A stretch of DNA of 41,266 bases, from NCBI GenBank assembly GCA_011389685.1, contig JAABTV010000032.1:1-41266 (forward strand). Direction: 5' to 3'. The position numbers and the translations under genes are program-made. This stretch comes from Paracoccaceae bacterium (GTDB lineage Bacteria > Pseudomonadota > Alphaproteobacteria > Rhodobacterales > Rhodobacteraceae). The notes under the pieces are model-generated. The model was not told where the DNA came from. It did no database searches and saw nothing but the letters and a program-made list of their open reading frames with translations. This document shows positions 25,381 through 32,558 of the stretch, piece by piece (position 1 is the first letter of the stretch; each line of letters starts with the position of its first letter).

Positions 25381-26655
25381 TCAGGCGGTTTTCACCGCCC
25401 GCGCCTCCGGGCCTTCATAGGCCATGTAATTGCGCTGAATCCCGATCTGGTCGGCGATGAATTTCGCATCGTGCCACACCCCCCAGATGAACGAGGACCC
25501 GCGCCGCGACAGCCATGGCAGCCCGAGGAAATAGACCCCCTGCTCCGTCGACACGCCCCGCTCATGCGCGGGCTGGCCGTCCGCGTCGAACGCATCGACC
25601 TCGAGCCAGCCGAAATCCTGCGAGAACCCCGTCGCCCAAAGCACCGTGCTCACCCCCGCCTCTTTCAGGTCCAGTTCGGCCAGCGGATGGGTCACGCAAT
25701 CCGGGTCCGGCCCGATCACCCGCGCCTGCGGCTCCTCGGGCAGGTCGAGCCCGTTATCGGCCGCATAGGCATCCGCCGCATCCAGAACCGACAGGTAATT
25801 CGCATCGCCCCGCGCGATCATCCCGGCCAGGTTCTGCGCGAAACGCAGCTTGCCCGCCTCATACCCCTCGGTGCGACCGACCAATGTGATCCCCTGCGCC
25901 GCGAGGCTGCGGAAATCCACCGTGTGCCCGCCATGCGCGCCGCTGACCGCGATGGTCACATGCTCGGCCCCCGCGGGCGGCGTGGCCAGGTCCCACAGGC
26001 CCAGAACCCCCAGCCACCAGCAATAATCCCGCCCGCGATAGGCCCGGGGCGGCCGGTCATGCGGCCCGACCGACAAATAGACCCGGCGCCCGGCCCGGGC
26101 CAGTTCTTCGGCGATCTGCACGCCCGACGATCCCGCGCCCACCACCAGCACCGCGCCCTCGGGCAACTGCCCCGGGTTGCGGTAATCGGCCGAATGCAAC
26201 TGCGTCACCCCCGCATCCGCAGGCAGGATCGCCGGGATCACCGGCTTCTGGAACGGGCCGGTGGCGGCCACCACCCGCTCGGCCTCGATCACGCCGGCGC
26301 TGGTCTCGACGGTAAAGCCGGGGCGGCCTTCGTTGCGGGTCACCCGCCCGACCTCGACCCCGCAGCGGATCGGCGCCTCGATCATCCTGGCATAGTCCTC
26401 GAAATAGGCCGCCATCCGCTCCTTGGGGGCAAACCCGTCGGGATCGACATCGTCGAATTCCAGCGTCGGGAACCGGTCATGCCAGGCCGGCCCGTTGGCG
26501 ACCAGCGAATCCCACCGGCAGCTGCGCCAGCGTTCCGCGATCCGGTCGCGCTCGAGCACGATATGCGGCACGCCCGCGCGCCCCAGATGCTCGCTCATGG
26601 CGAGGCCCGCCTGCCCGCCCCCCACAACCAGCGTATCGGTCTTTTCAATGGCCAT
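25381..26655 (-). CDS. FAD-dependent flavin-containing monooxygenase
   Basis: 424 residues with two dinucleotide-binding motifs: GGGQAGLAMSEHLG near the N-terminus for FAD and GAGSSGVQIAEEL (about 170) for NADPH. Between them, LHSADYRNP resembles the FMO/Baeyer-Villiger fingerprint (H-x3-Y). The C-terminal ATGFSQDFGWLE is the second FAD contact usual in this group. Probable reaction: N- or C-hydroxylation or ester insertion on a small substrate. It is the first gene of the operon; the ATG at 26655 follows AAAGGGAACC. It carries its own FAD, so it does not obviously need the flavin reductase encoded two genes downstream. Confidence 0.88.
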   Translation of the reverse strand: MAIEKTDTLVVGGGQAGLAMSEHLGRAGVPHIVLERDRIAERWRSCRWDSLVANGPAWHDRFPTLEFDDVDPDGFAPKERMAAYFEDYARMIEAPIRCGVEVGRVTRNEGRPGFTVETSAGVIEAERVVAATGPFQKPVIPAILPADAGVTQLHSADYRNPGQLPEGAVLVVGAGSSGVQIAEELARAGRRVYLSVGPHDRPPRAYRGRDYCWWLGVLGLWDLATPPAGAEHVTIAVSGAHGGHTVDFRSLAAQGITLVGRTEGYEAGKLRFAQNLAGMIARGDANYLSVLDAADAYAADNGLDLPEEPQARVIGPDPDCVTHPLAELDLKEAGVSTVLWATGFSQDFGWLEVDAFDADGQPAHERGVSTEQGVYFLGLPWLSRRGSSFIWGVWHDAKFIADQIGIQRNYMAYEGPEARAVKTA

Positions 26656-26796
26656 CCCGGTTCCCTTTCCTGACCCGACCCCGCCCGATGCCCGGCCTTG
26701 TGCGGACCCGGAATGAACAGGGATCGAAGATTCGCGTTTGCGCCAGAATGCCGCACCCCGCCACTTAGGGGAAAGTAAATTTATCCAGACCTGCGG

Positions 26797-26811
26797 TTAG
26801 ATTAATTCTAA
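26797..26811. promoter_or_regulatory. Candidate LysR-type operator upstream of the catabolic operon
   Basis: TTAGATTAATTCTAA is a perfect dyad (TTAGA/TCTAA, 5-nt centre) that fits the LysR T-N11-A rule. It lies in an AT-rich patch about 142-156 nt upstream of the FMO start. It overlaps the thpR stop codon (26808-26810). TAAATTTA (26776-26783) next to it could serve as a -10 region. Confidence 0.4.
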
Positions 26812-27341
26812 GCAAAGCCGTAGCCCGCCAACAACTCGTAGCGCGGGCCGGCCGCCCGCAACTCGGACCGGAACAGCCCGAACCGCTCGGCACGCCCCTC
26901 GACCGTTCCCGCAATCGGCCCGAGACAATCCGCCAGCCGCGCCGCATCGCGCTCGTCGATGCCGCGCCCGAACCGGCTCAGCGTGACATGCGGGCGAAAC
27001 CGCTCGCGCCCCAGCTTGATGCCCACCTCCCGGGCCGCCTGCCGCACCGCACGGCGCGCGGCCACGAGATCGGGATCGGACGCCAGCGCCGCGAAGGCCA
27101 GCAGCGGCTTTCGCCCCTCGAACACATCGCGCCCGGTCACCCTCAACATCGGCGCCTCCAGCCGCAACCCCGCCAACACCCCGTGCAGGTCATGCAGCCG
27201 CGCCTCGTTCACCTCGCCGAGAAAGGCCAGTGTCAGATGCAGGTTCTCTTCCGGCACATGCCGTCCCGGCAGCCCCGCCTGAAGCGCCAGCAGGGCCTCG
27301 CGCATCTCCCCGGGCAATTCCACCGCAACAAAAGCACGCAT
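26808..27341 (-). CDS. thpR: RNA 2',3'-cyclic phosphodiesterase
   Basis: 177 residues of the 2H phosphoesterase superfamily (LigT/ThpR). The two catalytic H-x-T motifs are HLTL (His35) and HVTL (His118). The enzyme opens 2',3'-cyclic phosphates at RNA ends and can ligate tRNA halves in vitro. ATG 27341 is chosen because the family begins MRAFVAVELP; GGGAG lies just upstream, partly supplied by a dispersed intergenic element. An in-frame ATG at 27356 is less likely. Confidence 0.9.
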   Translation of the reverse strand: MRAFVAVELPGEMREALLALQAGLPGRHVPEENLHLTLAFLGEVNEARLHDLHGVLAGLRLEAPMLRVTGRDVFEGRKPLLAFAALASDPDLVAARRAVRQAAREVGIKLGRERFRPHVTLSRFGRGIDERDAARLADCLGPIAGTVEGRAERFGLFRSELRAAGPRYELLAGYGFA

Positions 27342-27350
27342 CACTCCCGC

Positions 27351-27381
27351 CTTCATCTTGCCAAAAATACTCAAACCCCGG
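27351..27381 (-). repeat. GGAGTATTT-type intergenic element, copy 2
   Basis: On the minus strand it reads CCGGGGTTTGAGTATTTTT then GGCAAGATGAAG. Aligned with copy 1, the sequence GAGTATTT..GGCAAGATGAAG is shared. It ends 9 nt before the thpR start, so in both copies the element sits just upstream of a start codon in the same orientation. Confidence 0.6.
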
Positions 27382-27416
27382 CTCACATCCGGGCCCGGCA
27401 TCCCCGATATGGCCCC

Positions 27417-27472
27417 ATGACCGCCCGAGGGCCCCGGGGCGGGGTGGGCGGGAGGGGTCCGAGGGCGGTCAT
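27417..27472. repeat. Inverted repeat overlapping the stop of the next gene
   Basis: ATGACCGCCC (27417-27426) and GGGCGGTCAT (27463-27472) are perfect 10-nt arms with a very GC-rich 36-nt centre. The right arm contains the stop codon of the gene at 27469-28110. It may terminate that transcript, but no T run follows. Confidence 0.5.
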
Positions 27473-28110
27473 CCCGCCCCGGTCGACCCCACACGCATCC
27501 GCGCCGCAAGCCGCAGCGACAGCGCCGCGCCATCGCGCTCCGCCACCGGCAAGAGCGGATCATAGGCGGCGGCGATCAGACCCGCGATCTCCGGGCGCAG
27601 GATCACCTGCCCGCCCGGCACCCGCGCCAGCGGCGAGGTCTCGCCAAAGGCCCCCATGCTCCAGAGCAGGATCACCTGCACCGCCTGCGCCAGTGCCAGA
27701 TCCTCGGCCGGCATCTCCGACAGGCTCTCGTCCATCCGCAGGAACACGAACGCCGCCTTGATCGCGCCGTTTTCCTCGAAACGAAAGAACCGGTATTGAT
27801 TGGCCCCCTCGCGCGCGAGCCGCGCCAGGGTTTCATCGAATCCCGGCACCATCCGGTCGAGCCCGTCCAGCGCGCCCAACTCGTCCCAGTCGCGCACGAA
27901 GAATAGCATCAGGTTGCCGCCCAGTTCCGGATCGGTCTCGGCCATCCTGTGACCGGCCAGCGTCACCACCGCCTCGATCGCGCCCTTGACGGTCGAAAGC
28001 GTCCGGTCGTCGACGCCGAACACCACCGGCGCGATCGGCCGCTCCCAGCGGGCGAAATGAAACGTCCCGTCGGGGGATGTGAAATGCCGTTCGATCTCGT
28101 CGGGACTCAT
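27469..28110 (-). CDS. Hypothetical protein, no family recognised
   Basis: 213 residues. ATG 28110 is chosen because AGGAGG lies 8 nt upstream; that site would be inside the coding region if ATG 28128 were used. There is no signal peptide or transmembrane helix. The protein has a well-behaved soluble composition with conserved-looking segments (FHFARWERPIAPVVFG; LMLFFVRDWDEL; ILLWSMGAFGETS). Codon use and length support a real gene. It lies between ruvB and thpR, all on the minus strand, but 28111-28306 holds a repeat, so co-transcription is uncertain. I do not recognise a function. Confidence 0.75.
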   Translation of the reverse strand: MSPDEIERHFTSPDGTFHFARWERPIAPVVFGVDDRTLSTVKGAIEAVVTLAGHRMAETDPELGGNLMLFFVRDWDELGALDGLDRMVPGFDETLARLAREGANQYRFFRFEENGAIKAAFVFLRMDESLSEMPAEDLALAQAVQVILLWSMGAFGETSPLARVPGGQVILRPEIAGLIAAAYDPLLPVAERDGAALSLRLAARMRVGSTGAG

Positions 28111-28181
28111 CGCCCGGGCCTCCTGCATCGCAACGGCCCCCTGATGCCCGAGCCGGGCGATTTCTTCAACCCGGACACCAC

Positions 28182-28308
28182 AAGGGTTAACGCCCGAATC
28201 GTCCCGGGCCGGGCGCGTGACCCGGCAGCCGGGCGGCAGCCGGGTGGCAGCCGGATGTCACCCCCCGGATTCTGCGCTTCTTGTCGCCGTTTAACGGGGC
28301 GCGCGCTC
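28182..28308 (+). repeat. Dispersed GTTAAC-flanked GGCAGCCGG element, copy C
   Basis: GTTAACG (28186-28192) is followed by a core of three GGCAGCCGG units ending in GGATGTCACCCCCC (28221-28267), then GTTTAACGGGGCGCGCGC (28289-28306), which abuts the ruvB stop codon. This is the clearest copy. Confidence 0.7.
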
Positions 28309-29335
28309 AGCCCTCGAACAGGTCCGTTTGTCCCGGCACGGGCGGCGGGGCGAGGCCCAGATGGGTCCAGCCCTTATGCGCCAGCATCCGCCCCCGTGGC
28401 GTGCGCTGGATCAGGCCCTGCTGCAAGAGATAGGGTTCGATCACCTCTTCCAGCGCATCACGCGGCTCGCTCAGCGCCGCCGCCATGGTCTCGATCCCGA
28501 CCGGCCCACCGTGATAATTCTCAGCAATCAGAGTGAGATAGCGCCGATCCGCCCCGTCAAGCCCAAGCCCGTCAACACCCAGCCGGGTGAGCGCCGCATC
28601 GGCCAACTCGCAGCTGATCCTGCCGCCGCCCTCGACCACCGCGAAATCCACGACCCGCCGCAGAAGCCGCCCCGCGATCCGCGGCGTCCCGCGCGAGCGG
28701 CGCGCGATTTCCAGCGCGCCCTCGGCCTCGGTTTCCACGCCCAGCTTGCGGGCATTGGCGTTAACGATCTGATTCAACTCGTGAATTTCATAGAATTCCA
28801 ACCGCGTGGGAATCCCGAACCGGTCGCGCAGCGGCGTGGTCAGCAACCCCAGCCGCGTGGTCGCCCCGACCAGCGTGAAGGGCTGCAACTCGATCCGCAC
28901 GGTTCGCGCCGCCGGCCCCTCACCGATCACTAGGTCCAGCTCGAAATCTTCGAGCGCCGGATAGAGCACCTCTTCCACGACCGGGTTAAGCCGATGAATC
29001 TCATCAATAAACAGCACGTCCCGCGCTTCGAGATTGGTCAGGATCGCGGCCAGGTCGCCGGCCTTGGCCAGCACCGGCCCCGAGGTCATGCGAAACCCCA
29101 CCCCCAACTCGCGCGCCATGATCTGCGCCAGCGTCGTCTTGCCCAGGCCCGGGGGCCCATGAAACAGCGTGTGATCCATCGCCTCGCCGCGCATCCGCGC
29201 CGATTGGATGAACACCCGCAGATTGGCCCGCGCCGCCTCCTGCCCGATGAACTCGTCAAGGCTCCGGGGCCGCAACGCCCGGTCCATATCCTCGGGCAGC
29301 GGCGCGGCGCGCAGTGTCGGATCGGGTTCGGTCAT
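28307..29335 (-). CDS. ruvB: Holliday junction branch migration helicase RuvB
   Basis: 342 residues; the AAA+ motor of the RuvABC resolvasome. Walker [10 protein letters not shown] and Walker B DEIHRLN are intact. The sensor 1 motif GATTR and the C-terminal winged helix (about 260-335; [15 protein letters not shown]) are present. ATG 29335 is preferred over a TTG at 29338, with GAAGGGAT just upstream. It is 3 nt downstream of ruvA, so co-translated. The gene order ruvC-ruvA-ruvB is usual in this group. Confidence 0.97.
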   Translation of the reverse strand: MTEPDPTLRAAPLPEDMDRALRPRSLDEFIGQEAARANLRVFIQSARMRGEAMDHTLFHGPPGLGKTTLAQIMARELGVGFRMTSGPVLAKAGDLAAILTNLEARDVLFIDEIHRLNPVVEEVLYPALEDFELDLVIGEGPAARTVRIELQPFTLVGATTRLGLLTTPLRDRFGIPTRLEFYEIHELNQIVNANARKLGVETEAEGALEIARRSRGTPRIAGRLLRRVVDFAVVEGGGRISCELADAALTRLGVDGLGLDGADRRYLTLIAENYHGGPVGIETMAAALSEPRDALEEVIEPYLLQQGLIQRTPRGRMLAHKGWTHLGLAPPPVPGQTDLFEG

Positions 29336-29338
29336 CAA

Positions 29339-30034
29339 TTATCCCTTCGGTGCCAACAGCTTGAGCGCCGCACGGATGAGCGTGGCGGTGTCCGCGCCGG
29401 GCGCGTCGCCCGCCGCCTGCGCCACCGCGCCCGCGGCCTCGCCCGGGCCATAGCCGAGGTTCGAGAGCGCCGACAAGGCTTCGGATTGTGCCGCCGCGCC
29501 GCCGCCCGGGGCGGGCGCCGGCCGCCGTGGTGCGGGGGCGGGATCGTCTTCGATCACGTCGCCTGCCGCCCCGTCCGATTCCGCCCCGTCCGATGCCAGA
29601 TTCGCCGCCAGCGCCCCGCCCAGCGCCATCACCGCCGGGGCCTTGTCCTTCAACTCGTTCACCACCCGCTGCGCGGTCTTGGGGCCGATGCCCCGCGCCG
29701 CCTTGACCGCGTTCCAGTCGCCCAGCGCGATCGCCCGGTTAACCCCTTCTGCACCAAGTGCGCCCAGAATGGCCAGCGATGCCTTGGCCCCGACCCCCTG
29801 AACGCTCATCAACAGACGATGCCACTCCTTTTCCAGAAGCGACGGAAATCCGAAAAGCTGCAACAGATCCTGGCGCACCAGAAGATCGGTGTAAAGCGTC
29901 ACCGCCGCGCCCGGCCCGGGCAGCGCGGCAAGGGTGCGGTCGGAACAATACACGAGGTAGCCCACCCCGCGCACGTCGATCAGCGCGTGATCGTCGCCCT
30001 TGTAATCCATCAGCCCGCTGATCTTGCCGATCAT
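29339..30034 (-). CDS. ruvA: Holliday junction DNA helicase subunit RuvA
   Basis: 231 residues. It binds four-way junctions and loads RuvB. Domain I starts [13 protein letters not shown]; the helix-hairpin-helix segments are seen in [17 protein letters not shown] and [17 protein letters not shown]; the C-terminal RuvB-contact domain includes [12 protein letters not shown]. It is longer than the E. coli protein (203) because of an Ala/Pro-rich linker (about 145-185) between domains II and III. Its start overlaps the ruvC stop by 4 nt. Confidence 0.96.
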   Translation of the reverse strand: MIGKISGLMDYKGDDHALIDVRGVGYLVYCSDRTLAALPGPGAAVTLYTDLLVRQDLLQLFGFPSLLEKEWHRLLMSVQGVGAKASLAILGALGAEGVNRAIALGDWNAVKAARGIGPKTAQRVVNELKDKAPAVMALGGALAANLASDGAESDGAAGDVIEDDPAPAPRRPAPAPGGGAAAQSEALSALSNLGYGPGEAAGAVAQAAGDAPGADTATLIRAALKLLAPKG

Positions 30035-30537
30035 GTCCCCACCTCTTTCGTCGCGGCAGAAATCGCCGCCGCGCTGCGGGCATGATGCGCATGACAGATC
30101 GCGATGGCCAGAGCATCCGCCGCGTCCGGCCCCTCGATCACCACCCCGGGCAGCTGCATTTTCACCATATGCGCGATCTGGGCCTTGTCGGCGTGACCCA
30201 CGCCCACCACCGTTTTCTTGACCGTATTGGGCGCGTATTCCCCCACCCGCAGCCCCGCCTGCGCCGGCACAAGAAGGGCGATTCCCCGCGCCTGCCCGAG
30301 CTTGAGCGTCGCCACCCCGTCCTTGTTCACGAAAGTCTGCTCGACCGCGGCGGTATCGGGGGCAAAGCGGATCAGGACGGCATGAAGTTCATCGTAAAGA
30401 CGGCTGAGCCGATCCGGCAATTCACCGGTTCCCGACCGGCAGATTCCGTTGGCCACGTGGCTCAACCGGCTGCCCTCGACGTCGATCACCCCCCATCCGA
30501 GGTTTCGAAGCCCCGGGTCGATCCCTAAAACCCGCAT
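30031..30537 (-). CDS. ruvC: Crossover junction endonuclease RuvC
   Basis: 168 residues. It resolves Holliday junctions by paired nicks. The acidic catalytic residues are in place: Asp7 in GIDPGL, Glu in [10 protein letters not shown], and the Asp residues in [14 protein letters not shown]. It is first in the ruvCAB operon. A sequence close to the alphaproteobacterial LexA box (GTTC-N7-GTGC on the minus strand, 30574-30588) lies about 37-51 nt upstream. Confidence 0.96.
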   Translation of the reverse strand: MRVLGIDPGLRNLGWGVIDVEGSRLSHVANGICRSGTGELPDRLSRLYDELHAVLIRFAPDTAAVEQTFVNKDGVATLKLGQARGIALLVPAQAGLRVGEYAPNTVKKTVVGVGHADKAQIAHMVKMQLPGVVIEGPDAADALAIAICHAHHARSAAAISAATKEVGT

Positions 30538-30855
30538 CGATTTTGCCTGCTCTGTTGCTTTTTTGAACCACTAGCACGAAACGGGAACACAAGCCAACGA
30601 CAATCGCGCAGGCCCGAAAAACGACCTTTTTCGAACCGGCGCGACAAGCGCGGCCTGAATGCGCCTTCGCGCATGCAGAAAGCGACATCCTGAAGGGGCC
30701 AGATCACCCTTGTTTGCAAGGCCTGCGAGCCCAATTTCGCCCATGCAGAAATTGCATAGGACTTATGCCGATTTCACTGCTTGTCGCGTATCGAATGTGG
30801 GCCTATCTCGCCCTTTGAAACAGCACACCATCACTCAAACCAAGGGAACAAGGAT
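30538..30855. other. Divergent intergenic region between ruvC and the DUF1127 gene
   Basis: 318 nt without a gene. It holds the likely ruvC promoter side (with a near LexA box at 30574-30588) and the DUF1127 promoter side. An inverted repeat CAATTTC (30732-30738)/GAAATTG (30748-30754) with a 9-nt loop may be an operator. Confidence 0.5.
30781..30809 (+). promoter_or_regulatory. Candidate promoter of the DUF1127 gene
   Basis: TTGTCG (30781-30786), a 17-nt spacer, then TATCTC (30804-30809) preceded by CC. The CCTATCT segment resembles stress-sigma (RpoH-type) -10 elements known in Rhodobacter; this is a resemblance only. It lies 47 nt before the start codon. Confidence 0.35.
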
Positions 30856-31062
30856 ATGGCTGCAATCGACTCCCCCCGCGTTCAGCTCTCGGCTGGCTCC
30901 AACGGCCGTATCGGCCAATTCTTTGCCTCGCTCGTCGCGACGGTCGTGGCATGGAACGATACCCGCATGACCCGCAACGCACTGTCGCAACTCAGCGACC
31001 GCGAACTTGAAGATATCGGCCTGTGCCGGGGCGATATCGACTACGTCGCAGCAAAACGCTGA
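30856..31062 (+). CDS. DUF1127 small protein
   Basis: 68 residues from ATG 30856, preceded by AAGGGAACAAGGAT. The DUF1127 (YjiS-like) motif is at the C-terminus: NALSQLSDRELEDIGLCRGDID. In Rhodobacter and Agrobacterium these proteins are linked to stress response, RNA turnover and phosphate or carbon metabolism, sometimes next to sRNAs made from the same transcript. A strong terminator follows 31 nt after the stop. An earlier in-frame TTG at 30781 would add 25 unrelated residues and is rejected. Confidence 0.9.
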   Translation: MAAIDSPRVQLSAGSNGRIGQFFASLVATVVAWNDTRMTRNALSQLSDRELEDIGLCRGDIDYVAAKR

Positions 31063-31092
31063 GGCGTCCGGCCGTTCCGGCCGAATCCAAAA

Positions 31093-31131
31093 GGAAAGCC
31101 GCGCCAGGATGATCCTGGCGCGGCTTTCTTC
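31093..31131. terminator. Strong bidirectional terminator
   Basis: AAAGCCGCGCCAGGAT and ATCCTGGCGCGGCTTT form a long near-perfect stem around a GATG centre, followed by CTTCC on the plus strand and by CCTTTTGG on the minus strand. It lies between the converging ends of the DUF1127 gene and the gene at 31149-31499 and can serve both. Confidence 0.85.
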
Positions 31132-31148
31132 CTTGGAGAGAGAGAAAT

Positions 31149-31499
31149 CTACTTGATGAATGGCGCTATGGTGGCGGCAATCCGGGTGCTCACCCGGTCG
31201 GGCTGCAAGGCCCATGCGCCGGCCTGTTCGAAAACCGTGCCCTGTTTCATCTCGTCGATACGGTCGGCATAGCCGGATGCGCCGAAATGCGCGATGGCAA
31301 CGCTCTTGAACAGGCAGAACCCCAGAACCAAAAAAACCAGACCCTTGAGCGGAATGCTTGGACCGCTGCGGCGCGGCCGCACCAGGATGACCCCACCCGG
31401 CCCGACAACCGGCTCATAGGAGGGACCACGAACGCCCCGTCGGCGGGTGCGGCTGATCCGCGTCAACCTGTTGTCAAAATCCTTGAACTCGTCAGACAT
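31149..31499 (-). CDS. Small single-pass membrane protein, function unknown
   Basis: 116 residues from ATG 31499, preceded by GGAGGCTGCC. The N-terminal part is basic and probably cytoplasmic (RLTRISRTRRRGVRG). One transmembrane helix is clear (about 51-72; GLVFLVLGFCLFKSVAIAH). The C-terminal part (about 75-116) would be periplasmic. I recognise no domain. The upstream in-frame extension to 31550 lacks a ribosome-binding site. Confidence 0.75.
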   Translation of the reverse strand: MSDEFKDFDNRLTRISRTRRRGVRGPSYEPVVGPGGVILVRPRRSGPSIPLKGLVFLVLGFCLFKSVAIAHFGASGYADRIDEMKQGTVFEQAGAWALQPDRVSTRIAATIAPFIK

Positions 31500-31613
31500 G
31501 GCAGCCTCCGGCGAATGCCCCCACCGAAGTCTTGACAGCATGACGCCCAAATGCGGCGAATGTATGGCAAAACCGCGAAATAAGGCGAAAAATCGACCTT
31601 TTCCGTTCTTTGC

Positions 31614-32486
31614 TCACCCCGGCTTCACCAGCGTCAGCGTCGTCCATTCACCAATCTCGTCGCGCACAAGGGTATTGGTTCCAAGCCGTGAATAAACCCC
31701 GACCACCTCGTCGGCCTGTTCATTCAGGATGCCCGAGAGAATCGCCCGCCCCCCCGGCGCAAGCGCCGATGTCAGGTCCGGCGCGAGCGCGATCAGCGGC
31801 CCCTTGAGGATATTCGCAAAGATCAGGTCGAACGGCGCGGCGGCCAGAAGATCGGGATGGTCGAACCCCGCCGCCTCGATGCAACGCACCCGCCCCTCCA
31901 ACCCGTTGGCCCGCACATTGGCCTGCGCCACCTCGACGGCGACCGGGTCGATATCGCTGGCGATGACCGGATCGGACCAGACCCGCGCCGCCGCCATCGC
32001 CAGAACCGCCGTGCCACAGCCGATATCCGCGACGCTTTTTCCAACAAATCCCGCCTCGACAAGCCGATCAAGCGCCCGCAGACAGCCCAGCGTGGTGCCG
32101 TGATGCCCGGTGCCAAAAGCCATCGCCGCCTCGATCAGAAGCGGCTCGATCCCCTCGGGCAGCTTGTCGGCGTCATGGCTGCCATAGACGAAAAAGCGCC
32201 CGGCCTCGACCGGGGCCAGATCGCGCCGGACCTTCGCGACCCAGTCGGTTTCGGGCAGTTCCGAAATCACGAAGGGCCGGGTATCGTGCAGCGCCTCAAG
32301 CAGCGCAAGACCGGCGCGATCGGGGGGTTCGGTGAAGTATCCGCCCACTTCCCAAAGCCCCGAGCCGTCTTCAAGCTCGAACACCCCGACACCGACCGGT
32401 TCGGGATCGAGCCGCTCCATCGCTTCGCCCAGCGCCGCGGCGTCGGCTTTTCCGGCAAGGGTGGTCAATGCGGTAAAGGTGGGCAT
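31614..32486 (-). CDS. prmA: Ribosomal protein L11 methyltransferase
   Basis: 290 residues, an S-adenosylmethionine-dependent enzyme that trimethylates ribosomal protein L11. An N-terminal L11-recognition domain comes first, then the Rossmann methyltransferase fold with FGTGHHGTT, the SAM-binding DIGCGTAVLAMAA, and the catalytic-region motif FANILKGPL. The start ATG 32486 gives MPTFTALTTL; a longer frame to 32543 adds a basic stretch unlike the family. The gene is downstream of the MFS gene (72-nt gap) on the same strand. Confidence 0.92.
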   Translation of the reverse strand: MPTFTALTTLAGKADAAALGEAMERLDPEPVGVGVFELEDGSGLWEVGGYFTEPPDRAGLALLEALHDTRPFVISELPETDWVAKVRRDLAPVEAGRFFVYGSHDADKLPEGIEPLLIEAAMAFGTGHHGTTLGCLRALDRLVEAGFVGKSVADIGCGTAVLAMAAARVWSDPVIASDIDPVAVEVAQANVRANGLEGRVRCIEAAGFDHPDLLAAAPFDLIFANILKGPLIALAPDLTSALAPGGRAILSGILNEQADEVVGVYSRLGTNTLVRDEIGEWTTLTLVKPG

Positions 32487-32558
32487 GGCGCGTCTCCGGT
32501 GTTTCGGGTGGCGGTAAGGATGTTCCGCCCGGCGGTCAAGCACCCTTCCCCAGGGCGA

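Noticed and set aside
22452-25460. A 1002-codon open frame on the plus strand
   Set aside because: It is antisense to RidA, the flavin reductase fusion and the Rieske gene. Its translation is His/Arg/Pro-rich with no domain, as expected of a high-GC shadow frame.
28221-28267. GGCAGCCGG iterations as a CRISPR array or minisatellite gene
   Set aside because: Units are 9-11 nt with no spacers, no cas genes are near, and the same short core occurs at four separate sites.
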